A DNA stretch of 64,000 nt from UBA6244 sp965140775. Lineage in GTDB: Bacteria; Bacteroidota; Bacteroidia; Bacteroidales; F082. The stretch is from the NCBI GenBank assembly GCA_965140775.1, contig OZ223471.1, positions 2,108,001-2,172,000 on the forward strand, written 5' to 3'. This document shows, one piece after another, positions 26,428-35,050 of the stretch (its first letter is position 1; each line of letters opens with the position of its first letter). The position numbers and the translations under genes are program-made. A model generated the notes under the pieces. The model worked only from the letters and a program-made list of their open reading frames with translations, did not search any database and was not told where the DNA came from.

Positions 26428-27648
26428 ATGAAAAAGTTAATACTAATCTTGATACTATTTCCAACAATCCTATATGGTCAGGGTTGGGAAAAGACATTAA
26501 ACCCTGGTTATGGCTTTAATGTAAAAGAAACATCGGATGGAGGTTTTATTATTGCGGGTTCGATTTTTACTTGGGAAATGTGCCTTATTAAAACAGATAA
26601 AAATGGAAATACCTTATGGGCTAAAACTTATGGCGATGACTATGAATGGAGTACCTGTGTAATTCAGACTAGTGATGGAGAATATGTTCTGACTGGAAAA
26701 ACTGGAAATACTGTTTTTTTGATGAGGGTGAATAGTAATGGAGATATTAATTGGACTAAAGCATATGATTTTCCTTCTTATACTGTTGGATATAGTGTAC
26801 AAAATACTGATGATGGTGGATATATGATCTTTGCTACTTCGGGTTCCAATGCTTGTTTGATTAAAACAGATGTAGATGGTGCGATAGAATGGACAAAAAA
26901 ATACGGAGGAAGTATTTTTACTGAATGTTTTGATGGTCAACAGACTTCTGATCTTGGATATGTACTATTCGGAAGAATAAGAACATCAGCTTATGAATAT
27001 GGTGTTTTTATGCTTAAAACAAATGTAAATGGCGATAGTTTGTGGTCAAAAGCTTTTTATGAAGATGACGGAGTTGGGTACATAGGGCAACAAACAAAAG
27101 ATGGAGGATATATTATTACAGGTGAAACCAGTTTATATAATATGGGTAAAATATTCTTAATTAAAACAGATAATAATGGTGATATATTATGGACAAGAAC
27201 TTATGGGGAGGATTCTATGAATAAAGGTTATGCTGTCCGGCAGACTTCAGATGGTGGGTTTATTCTTACGGGTGCTTTAAACCAAGGACTACCCAATTGT
27301 GACTTATTTTTATTAAAAACAAATAATTTAGGTGACACGCTATGGAAAAAAAGGTTTGGTGGTGAGGGCCAGGATTGGGGATATTCTGTTCAAGAAACTT
27401 CAGATTATGGTTTCATCCTTGCGGGTCAAACTGATACGCCTGATGGAGGAACAAGTATATATCTTATAAAGACAGATAGTGAGGGAAGTGTATCATTCTC
27501 AGAAGAATTTCCCATTTCAAACCCAAACAGAAAACTAATTAAAACGGTTGATATATCAGGCAAAGAAGTTTTAAAACCTGAAAAAAATCAATTATTCATT
27601 GATATTTATGATGATGGAACAACAAAAAAGAAAATGAAGTTAAAATAA
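26428..27648 (+). CDS. Secreted beta-propeller-like repeat protein with probable T9SS tail
   Basis: A 406-residue exported protein with signal peptide ending ILYGQG. Seven or so repeats of about 50 residues contain QTSDGGFIL followed by LIKTDNNGDILW (for example around residues 25, 75, 125, 170, 220, 270, 320), a blade pattern seen in secreted propeller proteins. The end, SNPNRKLIKTVDISGKEV through FIDIYDDGTTKKKMKLK, resembles a short T9SS sorting tail. Function unknown. Codons are AT-rich. The spacer beyond it runs into a broken insertion sequence. Confidence 0.75.
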   Translation: MKKLILILILFPTILYGQGWEKTLNPGYGFNVKETSDGGFIIAGSIFTWEMCLIKTDKNGNTLWAKTYGDDYEWSTCVIQTSDGEYVLTGKTGNTVFLMRVNSNGDINWTKAYDFPSYTVGYSVQNTDDGGYMIFATSGSNACLIKTDVDGAIEWTKKYGGSIFTECFDGQQTSDLGYVLFGRIRTSAYEYGVFMLKTNVNGDSLWSKAFYEDDGVGYIGQQTKDGGYIITGETSLYNMGKIFLIKTDNNGDILWTRTYGEDSMNKGYAVRQTSDGGFILTGALNQGLPNCDLFLLKTNNLGDTLWKKRFGGEGQDWGYSVQETSDYGFILAGQTDTPDGGTSIYLIKTDSEGSVSFSEEFPISNPNRKLIKTVDISGKEVLKPEKNQLFIDIYDDGTTKKKMKLK

Positions 27649-27661
27649 GCTTAGTGTCTAT

Positions 27662-27812
27662 TGTCTTGCCCCCTAAATTATTCGGATGAGATTATATTCA
27701 ATATTCATTTATAATTTTGTCCGCTTTGAGCAAGAAAAGAACCTTTACAAAAGAAGAAAAACTTCGTATTCTGCGCGAAGCCTCAGAAAATGGTCGAGAT
27801 GGCCCAGCTTAG
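27662..27812 (+). mobile_element. Truncated IS3-family insertion sequence, left end only
   Basis: A terminal-repeat-like start (GTCTTGCCCCCTAAATTATT, 27663-27682) is followed by a TTG-started frame at 27726 reading SKKRTFTKEEKLRILREAS, the helix-turn-helix start of an IS3-type OrfA transposase. The match ends after about 23 codons (near 27794); a chance stop follows at 27810. No OrfB and no right end are present. It is a remnant marking the right edge of the AT-rich block. Confidence 0.65.
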
Positions 27813-27832
27813 CTGGGCAACATTTTCTTTTC
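27802..27832 (+). terminator. Terminator before the PD40 gene
   Basis: GCCCAGC (27802-27808) and GCTGGGC (27812-27818) form a perfect 7-bp stem with loop TTA, followed by a T-rich run. It would stop transcription coming from the AT-rich region. Confidence 0.6.
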
Positions 27833-27850
27833 TAAAAATTATAGGATTCC

Positions 27851-27858
27851 TACCTTTG
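27851..27858 (+). promoter_or_regulatory. -7 promoter box for the PD40 gene
   Basis: TACCTTTG fits TAnnTTTG and lies 23 bp before the ATG at 27882, just beyond the terminator. No clear -33 element was found. Confidence 0.4.
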
Positions 27859-27881
27859 CACCCAAAATAATTTCAGCGCAA

Positions 27882-28760
27882 ATGCGAAGGTGGTGGTTTT
27901 TATGGGTGTTTACAGTTATTGTGTCGGTGGTACATGGGCAAGAAATCGACATCGCCAATGCCATGGAAATCATTCCTCCACAGGGAGAAAATACCTGCGC
28001 CAGCTGGTCGCCTGACGGAACCAAAATCGCCTTTCAAACCAATCGAAACGGGACCTGGGACATCTATATTTACGATCTGGAAACGAAATCCGAAAGCGTT
28101 TTGGTCTCCGGTGTAAGCCGGGAGCAGCATCCTGTTTGGTTTCCCGATGGGGAGAGCGTGGTGTTCGATTCGGATTGTTTGGGGTATGAATATTTGTTTC
28201 GTTGTCGCATTTCTGATGGAAAAATTACCCCATTATTCAAAAGAGATATTATTTGTCAACAAGCCTCTTTTCCTGAGGTACCCCGTCAGGTGTATTTTTC
28301 CGGATACGACAAAGTAAGCAAACAATGGCAAATATACAGCTACGATTTTGTTTACGACAACCTCAACCGCCTCACCCAACACAAAGCCAAATGTGCTGAT
28401 CCCCAAGTGGCGCCCGATGGTAAACATCTGATTTATTTAAAGGCCAGAACCGTGTTCGAGCCTTCCTCTTTTCCCATCATCAACTGGTATGGTGAAGAAA
28501 TCGGTCGGCTGGATTCGTTGCGCGCCAAAGACCCGTGCTGGAATGAGTCGGGTTTGAAAGTTTATTTTGTTTCATACAAAGACGATGTGGTCGGCGAATT
28601 GTACAGCATTTGGGAAAATGGCACTCACCTGGAACGTCTCACCTTCGACACCCTCCAAATTTCACAACCGGCCATCTCTCCCGATGGAAAATACCTCCTC
28701 CTCACCGTAGGCAACGCATCCGGCGCAGGCATCAGGTTGATCGAGTTGCCTGAATACTGA
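27882..28760 (+). CDS. Secreted TolB-like PD40 beta-propeller protein
   Basis: A 292-residue exported protein; the signal peptide ends VVHGQ. PD40/TolB-like blades are clear: CASWSPDGTKIAFQTNRNG, HPVWFPDGESVVFDSD, DPQVAPDGKHLIYLKA and QPAISPDGKYLLLTV. The chain has about five or six blades and lacks the N-terminal domain of true TolB, so it is not the Tol-Pal component. Base composition returns to that of the main chromosome. The role is unknown; such proteins often bind or scaffold other envelope proteins. Confidence 0.8.
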   Translation: MRRWWFLWVFTVIVSVVHGQEIDIANAMEIIPPQGENTCASWSPDGTKIAFQTNRNGTWDIYIYDLETKSESVLVSGVSREQHPVWFPDGESVVFDSDCLGYEYLFRCRISDGKITPLFKRDIICQQASFPEVPRQVYFSGYDKVSKQWQIYSYDFVYDNLNRLTQHKAKCADPQVAPDGKHLIYLKARTVFEPSSFPIINWYGEEIGRLDSLRAKDPCWNESGLKVYFVSYKDDVVGELYSIWENGTHLERLTFDTLQISQPAISPDGKYLLLTVGNASGAGIRLIELPEY

Positions 28761-28840
28761 TAAATATCAGATAAAGAGATATATAGGCATTTTAAATTGC
28801 GTGTTTGAAAACAAAACCGGGTAAGTTGGCCTAACTTGCG

Positions 28841-28848
28841 TATCTTTG
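28841..28848 (+). promoter_or_regulatory. -7 promoter box for the prohibitin gene
   Basis: TATCTTTG fits TAnnTTTG and lies 30 bp before the ATG at 28879. The nearest TTGG (28826-28829) is too close to be a normal -33 element. Confidence 0.4.
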
Positions 28849-28878
28849 TGGAAAACCAAAAATTAAAATCGAAGAATT

Positions 28879-29718
28879 ATGGCAGGTCAACAACATGAAT
28901 TTAGTTTGAGTAGAATACTCCCCATCGGTATCGTGGTGGGCGCAATTTTATTGTTAATCATCTTTTGGAGCCGCATGACGGTCACCATCAAGGGTGGATA
29001 TGGCGGTGTATTGTTTGAAACCTTTGGCGGGGGTATCGACACGGTAAACACCTATGGAGAGGGTTTTCATTTTATCGCTCCATGGAATGAAATGGTACAA
29101 TACGAAACCCGTCAGCAGGAGATTGCAGAGAATATGGATGTTCTTTCTTCCAATGGATTGGAAATCAGAGCAGATGTGTCGGCATGGTATGAACCTGACT
29201 TTTCGGAGTTGGGTTTGCTTCACGCAAAAATAGGTACCGACTATGTTCGACGGATTGTAATCCCGGCTCTGCGTTCATCAGCCAGAAGTGTTATCGGTCG
29301 TTATACACCGGAGCAAATTTACTCCACCAAGAGGGATGTGATACAAGATGAAATTTATACGGAAGCCAGGCTTATTCTAAGTAACAAATATGTGAATCTC
29401 AATCGGATACTTATTCGATCCATCGTGCTTCCTCCAACCATTAAGTCGGCCATCGAAGGCAAACTTAAGCAAGAACAGGAGTCGCTTGAGTACGAATTCA
29501 AATTGCAAAAAGCCCAGAAAGAGGCCGAACGACAAATAATTGATGCTGAAGGTAAAGCACAGGCCAACCGCATCCTTAATGCCAGTTTAACTGATAAAAT
29601 TTTACAGGAAAAAGGCATCAGTGCCACCGTGAGGTTGGCCGAATCCAACAATACCAAAATCGTGATTATCGGTAACAGCAACAATGGGATGCCCATTATT
29701 TTGGGTGATTTGAAATAG
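28879..29718 (+). CDS. Prohibitin-family SPFH protein
   Basis: A 279-residue membrane-anchored protein. One N-terminal membrane helix (about 13-31, ILPIGIVVGAILLLIIF) is followed by an SPFH/band 7 domain: GGYGGVLFETFGG, TYGEGFHFIAPW and SSARSVIGRYTPEQIYSTKRD are characteristic of prohibitins. A C-terminal helix rich in E, K and A (LKQEQESLEYEFKLQKAQKE) supports ring assembly. Prohibitins form large membrane rings that affect proteases and membrane order. It stands alone with its own promoter and terminator. Confidence 0.9.
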   Translation: MAGQQHEFSLSRILPIGIVVGAILLLIIFWSRMTVTIKGGYGGVLFETFGGGIDTVNTYGEGFHFIAPWNEMVQYETRQQEIAENMDVLSSNGLEIRADVSAWYEPDFSELGLLHAKIGTDYVRRIVIPALRSSARSVIGRYTPEQIYSTKRDVIQDEIYTEARLILSNKYVNLNRILIRSIVLPPTIKSAIEGKLKQEQESLEYEFKLQKAQKEAERQIIDAEGKAQANRILNASLTDKILQEKGISATVRLAESNNTKIVIIGNSNNGMPIILGDLK

Positions 29719-29732
29719 GGGAATCTTTGGTA

Positions 29733-29768
29733 AAAAAAGAGGCTGTCCTTAAGGGCAGCCTCTTTTTT
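29733..29768 (+). terminator. Terminator after the prohibitin gene
   Basis: GAGGCTGTCC pairs with GGGCAGCCTC around loop TTAA (one wobble pair), flanked by A7 on the left and T6 on the right. The flanks make it bidirectional; it lies between genes that converge. Confidence 0.8.
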
Positions 29769-29808
29769 GTTTGTCTACAGAAACCTATTTCTGCAGGTAA
29801 TGGTATTT

Positions 29809-31020
29809 TTAGATAAACTTCAATTCCACCAATGAAGCCTTAATCAGTTCAAAGGTGCGTTCGATGTCCATATCCAAACCAACCGAAAAGCGAACCAGAC
29901 CGGGGGAGAGGCCCATTTCTTTTTGGATATCTTCGGGCACTTCGGAGGAAGTGCTTTTGCCTGAGTTGGAAAAGAGGGTTTTGAAATATCCCAGACTCAC
30001 GGCGTGGTATCCCACACCTTTTTCCTGCATCAATTCCATGAAGGGGGCAGCGCGTTCGGCGGTTCCCAGGTCGATGGCAATCAATCCACCCATGCCATAG
30101 CCTTCGTTCATTTGTGATTTTAATAACTCATACTGAGGATGTTCGGGGATGCCGGGATAGTTATACTTTAATCCAAGTTCTTTAAAGCGTTCGGCCAGAT
30201 AGAGGGCGTTCTTGCTGTGTTGCATCATCCGTATATGGAGTGTGGCCATATTTTTTAAAATGGAGGAGGAGCGCAAGGGGTCGAGCACAGGACCCAGCAG
30301 CATGGCTGTTCCGGTGTTCACATCGCTGATGGCATTGATGAACTCGTTGGAAGCACAAATGGCTCCGGCCACACAGTCGTTTTTACCATTGATAAATTTG
30401 GTCATGCTATACACCACGATGTCGGCACCCAGCCGGAACGGACTGATAATCATGGGTGTAAAGGTGTTGTCCACGATGAGTTTGATGTCGTGAGCATGGG
30501 CAATCTCCGCCAGCTTGGGCAGGTCGGAAATTTGCAGCAAGGGATTGGTCATCGATTCTGTGTACAGAATTTTGGTGTTGGGACGGATGGCTTTACGGAT
30601 GCTGTCGTGGTCGTCGATATTCACGAAAGTGACATCGATATTAAATTTCTTGATGTAGTTGTTCAGAAAGGCAAAAGTGCCTCCATAGGTCGTAACACTG
30701 GTGATGATGTGATCGCCACTGTTCACATTCTGGAGAATGGCCGTGGTAATGGCCGACATTCCTGACCCGGTTACCCAGGCCGATTCGGTACCTTCCATGG
30801 CTGCAAGGGCATCGGCCAGGTATTTGTTGGAAGGATTCCAGTGGCGTGAGTAAAGAAAACAACCTTGTGCTTCGCCATGGAAGGCATCAATCATGGTGTT
30901 TTCCTGCAAAAATGTATAAGTAGCTGAGTCGGTAATGGATGGATTTACATCGCCAAACTCGCCAAATTGTTTTAAATCCTGTATGGCGTTGGCCGGATTA
31001 AATTTTTCTGACATGGACAT
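29809..31020 (-). CDS. Cys/Met-metabolism PLP-dependent enzyme (methionine gamma-lyase / cystathionine-type)
   Basis: A 403-residue fold-type I PLP enzyme of the Cys/Met metabolism family. The phosphate-binding YSRHWNP (57-63), the cofactor aspartate in VDNTF (D184) and the Schiff-base lysine in YSMTKFINGKND (K208) are all present. Members cleave or exchange sulfur amino acid side chains (methionine gamma-lyase, cystathionine gamma-synthase/lyase, O-acetylhomoserine sulfhydrylase). Residues deciding among these are not obvious by eye. A second ATG two codons in (31014) is an equal start candidate. The gene is isolated from other sulfur genes. Confidence 0.88.
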   Translation of the reverse strand: MSMSEKFNPANAIQDLKQFGEFGDVNPSITDSATYTFLQENTMIDAFHGEAQGCFLYSRHWNPSNKYLADALAAMEGTESAWVTGSGMSAITTAILQNVNSGDHIITSVTTYGGTFAFLNNYIKKFNIDVTFVNIDDHDSIRKAIRPNTKILYTESMTNPLLQISDLPKLAEIAHAHDIKLIVDNTFTPMIISPFRLGADIVVYSMTKFINGKNDCVAGAICASNEFINAISDVNTGTAMLLGPVLDPLRSSSILKNMATLHIRMMQHSKNALYLAERFKELGLKYNYPGIPEHPQYELLKSQMNEGYGMGGLIAIDLGTAERAAPFMELMQEKGVGYHAVSLGYFKTLFSNSGKSTSSEVPEDIQKEMGLSPGLVRFSVGLDMDIERTFELIKASLVELKFI

Positions 31021-31136
31021 TTTCTTTTATGGTTTTCTGGTCACAAATGTAGTAAACAAAGACACCTTTCGTTGTTAGAATGGGTATAAATTAAGAATCG
31101 ACCGGTTGGTAATGACCACACATATTGGTTCACTAA

Positions 31137-31169
31137 TTGTCCGATCATTCAACCTTTATTCTATTTTTG
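31137..31169 (+). promoter_or_regulatory. Promoter for the polytopic membrane protein; supports internal start
   Basis: TTG (31137-31139) and TATTTTTG (31162-31169) are 22 bp apart. This promoter lies downstream of the upstream-most ATG (31106), which supports the ATG at 31184 as the real start. GGAG at 31171-31174 gives a reasonable ribosome-binding site. Confidence 0.45.
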
Positions 31170-31183
31170 TGGAGCTTCCACAT

Positions 31184-33034
31184 ATGGCACGCAGTATGAT
31201 GAAACGTTATAAGATACCCGTTGCACTGTTTTCGGGATTGTTGGTTCTCTTTCTGATACTCAACTGGGGATTTTTTTCTCCGTTGAGAACGCAATTTGTA
31301 GATGGTGACGGAAGTGGTCATTATGCCTATCTGCCTGCCATTTTTGTCCATCATACGGTTGACTTTACTCCTGTGCAGGAAGCCGAAGAATCGCGTAAAA
31401 GTGCTGATTACGTGGGCCATAATTATCATCGACAAGGGGAGGTGCTCATCAATAAATTTCCGGTAGGAACCGCTATCCTTATTGCACCTTTTTATGTGAT
31501 GGCCTATGTCGTTTCCAAGATCGCAGGTTTGCCAACGGATGGTTACAACATTGTTTTTCAATGGGCGGTGGGAATTGCGGGAGTTTTTTGGCTGAGTTTG
31601 GGACTCTGGTTTTTAATCCGTTTGCTAAAACTGAATAAAATCCGGCAAAAGCGCGCCATTTGGTTTACCATCTCGGGGTTTCTGGCCACCAACCTGTTTT
31701 TTTATGGATTCATTAATCCTTCGTTTTCACATGTATATTCCTTTTTTGCGATCACGGCTTTTTTCTATTTCATAACACGGTTATTTAAGCCCACGCGAAA
31801 TCAAAGTCCCGCTACAGATTTGTATTGGTCGGCCTGCTTTTTTGGATTGGTGTTGTTGATCCGTCCGGCAAACGCCCTGGCGATTTTGGCTGTTCCTTAT
31901 TTGGCGGGAGGATTCACGCCTTTTTGGAAAAAACTTTCGGCCATCTTTTCATTCAAACGGTTGGCTTGGGCTCTTGCCTTGTTTCTGTTGGCCTTGAGTC
32001 CTCAATTGCTTATCAATTACTTGCAAACGGGAAGTTTTTTTGTGGATGGTTATCAAAATGAAGGATTCTTTTTTGCGCACCCACATCTGCTTGATTTCCT
32101 TTTCAGTTACCAAAAGGGTTGGTTGGTTTATACGCCTTTTATGTTGTTGTTGATTCCCGGTTTGATATTGATGTACCTAAGATCGCGTACTCGTTTTTAT
32201 CCCCTCATTTTCTTTTTGTTTGTTCTTGTTTATGTTTTCTCCAGTTGGTGGAATTGGTTTTATGGCGACAGTTTTGGCATGCGACCAATGGTAGATTATT
32301 ATGGACTTTTTATGTTGGTCATTGCAGGAGCCATTCTGAAAATCAAGCGTCTTAGATTAATTAGACTGGTTTATGCATTCGTTGGGGTTACAATATTTCT
32401 CAATCTGTTTCAAACTTATCAATATGCCACGGGAATTCTGCATCCCGACTCCATGACACGGGAGGCGTATTGGTATGTTTTCCTGAAAAGTGATTCCGGT
32501 TATCGGGGGGTAATTGCCGGTGGCGACGAGTATTTTTATGGAAAATTAGCCGACACTCCTTTCGATACGACCCTAAACACCATCGATCGACTACCCTTAA
32601 ATTGGTCGTTGAATGAAAAATCGGTGATTTATGCGCCCGGAATCAATAGTCTAGCCATCGAGCAAAACGAGGAATTTATTTATAGCCCGAGTTTTCTGTT
32701 TGACATTCCTGATGAATTTACGGAGGACTCAACGGTATATGTGCGTTTTCGTTTGCGGTACAAAGAACTGACTCCAGATGCTGCACTTCACGCCCTCATC
32801 GTGATGGATATTACCGATCAGCAACAAAATCATGTTTTTTACAAGGCTTTTAGGTTCAAGCGACTACCCGACAAAAGGGTAAATGAATGGAGAGAGGCGT
32901 CGCTGGGGTTCAAAATTCCGCCCATACAACCCGACTATAAAGAGATTAAGTTTTATGTCTGGAACAAAGACAAAGGTCATTATTTACTGGACGATTTGGG
33001 GATTGAATTTTTCAGGTATGGCGTAAATAATTAG
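31184..33034 (+). CDS. Polytopic membrane protein, glycosyltransferase-39/83-like
   Basis: The ATG at 31184 gives 616 residues; the frame is open to an earlier ATG at 31106 but the promoter argues against it. About ten membrane helices lie between residues 10 and 415, then a soluble C-terminal domain of about 190 residues rich in beta strands. The first loop has FVDGDGSGHYAYLPAIFVH, whose acidic motif after the first helix is reminiscent of GT-C glycosyltransferases of the PMT/ArnT class. No second signature was recognised, so the activity is tentative. It stands alone between converging genes. Confidence 0.6.
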   Translation: MARSMMKRYKIPVALFSGLLVLFLILNWGFFSPLRTQFVDGDGSGHYAYLPAIFVHHTVDFTPVQEAEESRKSADYVGHNYHRQGEVLINKFPVGTAILIAPFYVMAYVVSKIAGLPTDGYNIVFQWAVGIAGVFWLSLGLWFLIRLLKLNKIRQKRAIWFTISGFLATNLFFYGFINPSFSHVYSFFAITAFFYFITRLFKPTRNQSPATDLYWSACFFGLVLLIRPANALAILAVPYLAGGFTPFWKKLSAIFSFKRLAWALALFLLALSPQLLINYLQTGSFFVDGYQNEGFFFAHPHLLDFLFSYQKGWLVYTPFMLLLIPGLILMYLRSRTRFYPLIFFLFVLVYVFSSWWNWFYGDSFGMRPMVDYYGLFMLVIAGAILKIKRLRLIRLVYAFVGVTIFLNLFQTYQYATGILHPDSMTREAYWYVFLKSDSGYRGVIAGGDEYFYGKLADTPFDTTLNTIDRLPLNWSLNEKSVIYAPGINSLAIEQNEEFIYSPSFLFDIPDEFTEDSTVYVRFRLRYKELTPDAALHALIVMDITDQQQNHVFYKAFRFKRLPDKRVNEWREASLGFKIPPIQPDYKEIKFYVWNKDKGHYLLDDLGIEFFRYGVNN

Positions 33035-33066
33035 TCTTTGGTGCCATAACAAAATTCAGACAAATA

Positions 33067-34218
33067 TTATTCGAGTTCATCCGGAAATTTGTCGGGTTTG
33101 CCAAAATCAGGATTGGTCATAAATTCATCATCACGTAAAGTGCGGATAAAGCTAAGCAAATCAGCGCGTTCCTGTGGCGTTAAACGGATGCCTCCGTTGT
33201 TTACATGGTGCATCAACGGACTGATGTAGGGAGAGTTGACCACTTGTGTGGAATAGAAATCGATGACTTCATCTAAGGTGGCAAACCGTCCGTCGTGCAT
33301 GTAGGGACCTTGTACTTCGATGTTGCGGAGGGTGGTGGCTTTATACGCCCCGTGATCCATGGGATCGCCTGTGATGGAAAAGCGGTCGGAGGGATCGGTA
33401 AATTCAGTTTCCTTGCCGTTGTTGTAGTACAAATGGGTGGTAAACAATGGGTTCCCAAACCCACCGTGACAATGGAAACAATCGGCACCTTCTTCGGTGG
33501 TAAACAGCATGTAACCATTGAGTTCAGAACCTGTAAGTTGCACCTCGCCACGCATGTATTTATCGAAACGCGAATTGGCCGAAATAAGCGTTCTGACAAA
33601 CTGGGCGATGGCTTTTTCAATATGGCTAAAAGTAATGGTGGAGCTGCCAAAGGCTTTTTCAAATAACTCGGGATACCCCTTTATCGATTGAAAGAGATTT
33701 TTTATTTGGGTGGTATCTCCATTCATTTCATGAGGCGCAAGCGCCGACATGCGGACAAAATCTTCTAAGTTTCGGGCATATGGGTCGGGATTGTCGGGAT
33801 AAAGCATTCCATTCCATCCATAGCCACTTGTGTTCCAAACCACATTGATTAATGGCAACATCACATGGTGTGTGGGCAATCCGGTGATGCCATGGGGAAA
33901 TCCGCCAGGGAAATCAGGATGGTCCACACCGGCCTCAAACGAACGCTCCTGACGGTGACAGGTAGCGCAACTCATCAGTGAATCCGGGTGGGTACGACCC
34001 GAAAAACGTCCATCGTAAAATAAATACCGTCCCAATTCTACTCCTTCCACAGTCATTGGATTGTCTTCGGGGATATTCATTTTGGTGGGGAACCCAAAAG
34101 GAATCTCAATTTCGTAAGGAGTGGGTTCGTAAGGCTCTACGGTCGATTTGTCGCTACAGCCTGCCACGAAGAGCAGTAACAGAACCAACGTGCCATATGT
34201 AAAAAACCGATTTGTCAT
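33067..34218 (-). CDS. mbnH: Dihaem cytochrome c peroxidase/MauG family lipoprotein, MbnH-like
   Basis: The ATG at 34218 overlaps the upstream stop (ATGA) and gives 383 residues starting MTNRFFTYGTLVLLLLFVAG with a lipobox C21. A 30-residue longer frame is discarded. Two c-type haem sites are visible: CATCH (84-88) and CFHCH (247-251), in the order and spacing of bacterial dihaem peroxidases and MauG-like enzymes. Translation is coupled to the MbnP-like gene. In methanotrophs MbnH oxidises a tryptophan of MbnP to kynurenine to make a copper site; the same pairing here suggests the same role, though a plain peroxidase cannot be excluded. Confidence 0.82.
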   Translation of the reverse strand: MTNRFFTYGTLVLLLLFVAGCSDKSTVEPYEPTPYEIEIPFGFPTKMNIPEDNPMTVEGVELGRYLFYDGRFSGRTHPDSLMSCATCHRQERSFEAGVDHPDFPGGFPHGITGLPTHHVMLPLINVVWNTSGYGWNGMLYPDNPDPYARNLEDFVRMSALAPHEMNGDTTQIKNLFQSIKGYPELFEKAFGSSTITFSHIEKAIAQFVRTLISANSRFDKYMRGEVQLTGSELNGYMLFTTEEGADCFHCHGGFGNPLFTTHLYYNNGKETEFTDPSDRFSITGDPMDHGAYKATTLRNIEVQGPYMHDGRFATLDEVIDFYSTQVVNSPYISPLMHHVNNGGIRLTPQERADLLSFIRTLRDDEFMTNPDFGKPDKFPDELE

Positions 34219-35030
34219 TTTATTGAAGGACCTCTGGTGAATACATCGTGACCATTTTCTTTTGCCTCGGCCATGGCTTCCTGTTTTTGCATGATATCGC
34301 CGCCCCATACATTGTGGTCGTAAATATTTGGTGTCTGAAACCAGTTTTCCACGTTCATTATCAGGGGGATATCGATGGTTTGACCTGCAACGATGGTAAA
34401 TGCCGACGAAGGCACAACTACGTCGAAATAGTTTTGTACAAAACCAATAATGGAATCGGGATAGGCGTAATAGATTTGACCAATGCCCAGGTGAAAATTA
34501 AACGGGGCTACCTGGTTTTCCTCCTTCAACCACTTGCCATTAAGCTTCATGTAATGATAACCACCGCCCAGATTTTCGGGCCAAAACATAAACGATTCGG
34601 GCGGATTGACAAACATCAGTGAATGGTTTTTCTCTTCACTGATACCAAAAGTGAAACTCAATCCGGTGTAATTTCCTTCGGGAATGTCATCCATAAACAG
34701 GATTTTGTGGGTTGCGGGCAGGTCGGTGTCGATGTAATGGATGTCTTGCCATGCATCGAGCAGGATGTTTCCTTCGCTGCCATGCAACGTCACATCGCTG
34801 ATAAAATACTGGATTTCGTTCACAAGATACTGATTTCCTGCTGCATTCACGTATCGCATATCATCGAAAACGATGGGTTCTCCATCAATTTCATGACTAA
34901 ACGACAACGCCATCTTACCTGTGGTAGGTTTCGGATTGTCAGATTTTGAACCACATCCGGCAACTGAACCAACCAGCAGCAGTATTCCGCCCATCAGGGC
35001 GTAGAATGAAGGTGAACAAAATTTCAACAT
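34215..35030 (-). CDS. mbnP: MbnP-like copper-binding lipoprotein
   Basis: A 271-residue lipoprotein with lipobox ending at C26 (VAGCG). The mature part starts with MALSFSHEIDGEPIVFDDM and has VNEIQYFISDVTLHGS and a W-rich stretch, FMFWPENLGGGYHYMKLNGKW, which resembles the conserved MbnP region that ends GYkxxKxxG. MbnP proteins bind copper, in part through a modified tryptophan. The gene lies 20 bp after the small lipoprotein gene and overlaps the start of the dihaem enzyme, so the pair is coupled. The family call rests on this motif and on the neighbours. Confidence 0.75.
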   Translation of the reverse strand: MLKFCSPSFYALMGGILLLVGSVAGCGSKSDNPKPTTGKMALSFSHEIDGEPIVFDDMRYVNAAGNQYLVNEIQYFISDVTLHGSEGNILLDAWQDIHYIDTDLPATHKILFMDDIPEGNYTGLSFTFGISEEKNHSLMFVNPPESFMFWPENLGGGYHYMKLNGKWLKEENQVAPFNFHLGIGQIYYAYPDSIIGFVQNYFDVVVPSSAFTIVAGQTIDIPLIMNVENWFQTPNIYDHNVWGGDIMQKQEAMAEAKENGHDVFTRGPSIK

Positions 35031-35050
35031 TTGATCATACTAATTATTTT

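Noticed and set aside
27882..28760. TolB of the Tol-Pal system
   Set aside because: It lacks the TolB N-terminal domain and no tol or pal genes are near.
34219..34308. 30-residue extension of the dihaem enzyme
   Set aside because: It overlaps the MbnP-like gene; the internal ATG begins a proper lipoprotein signal and shares an ATGA overlap.
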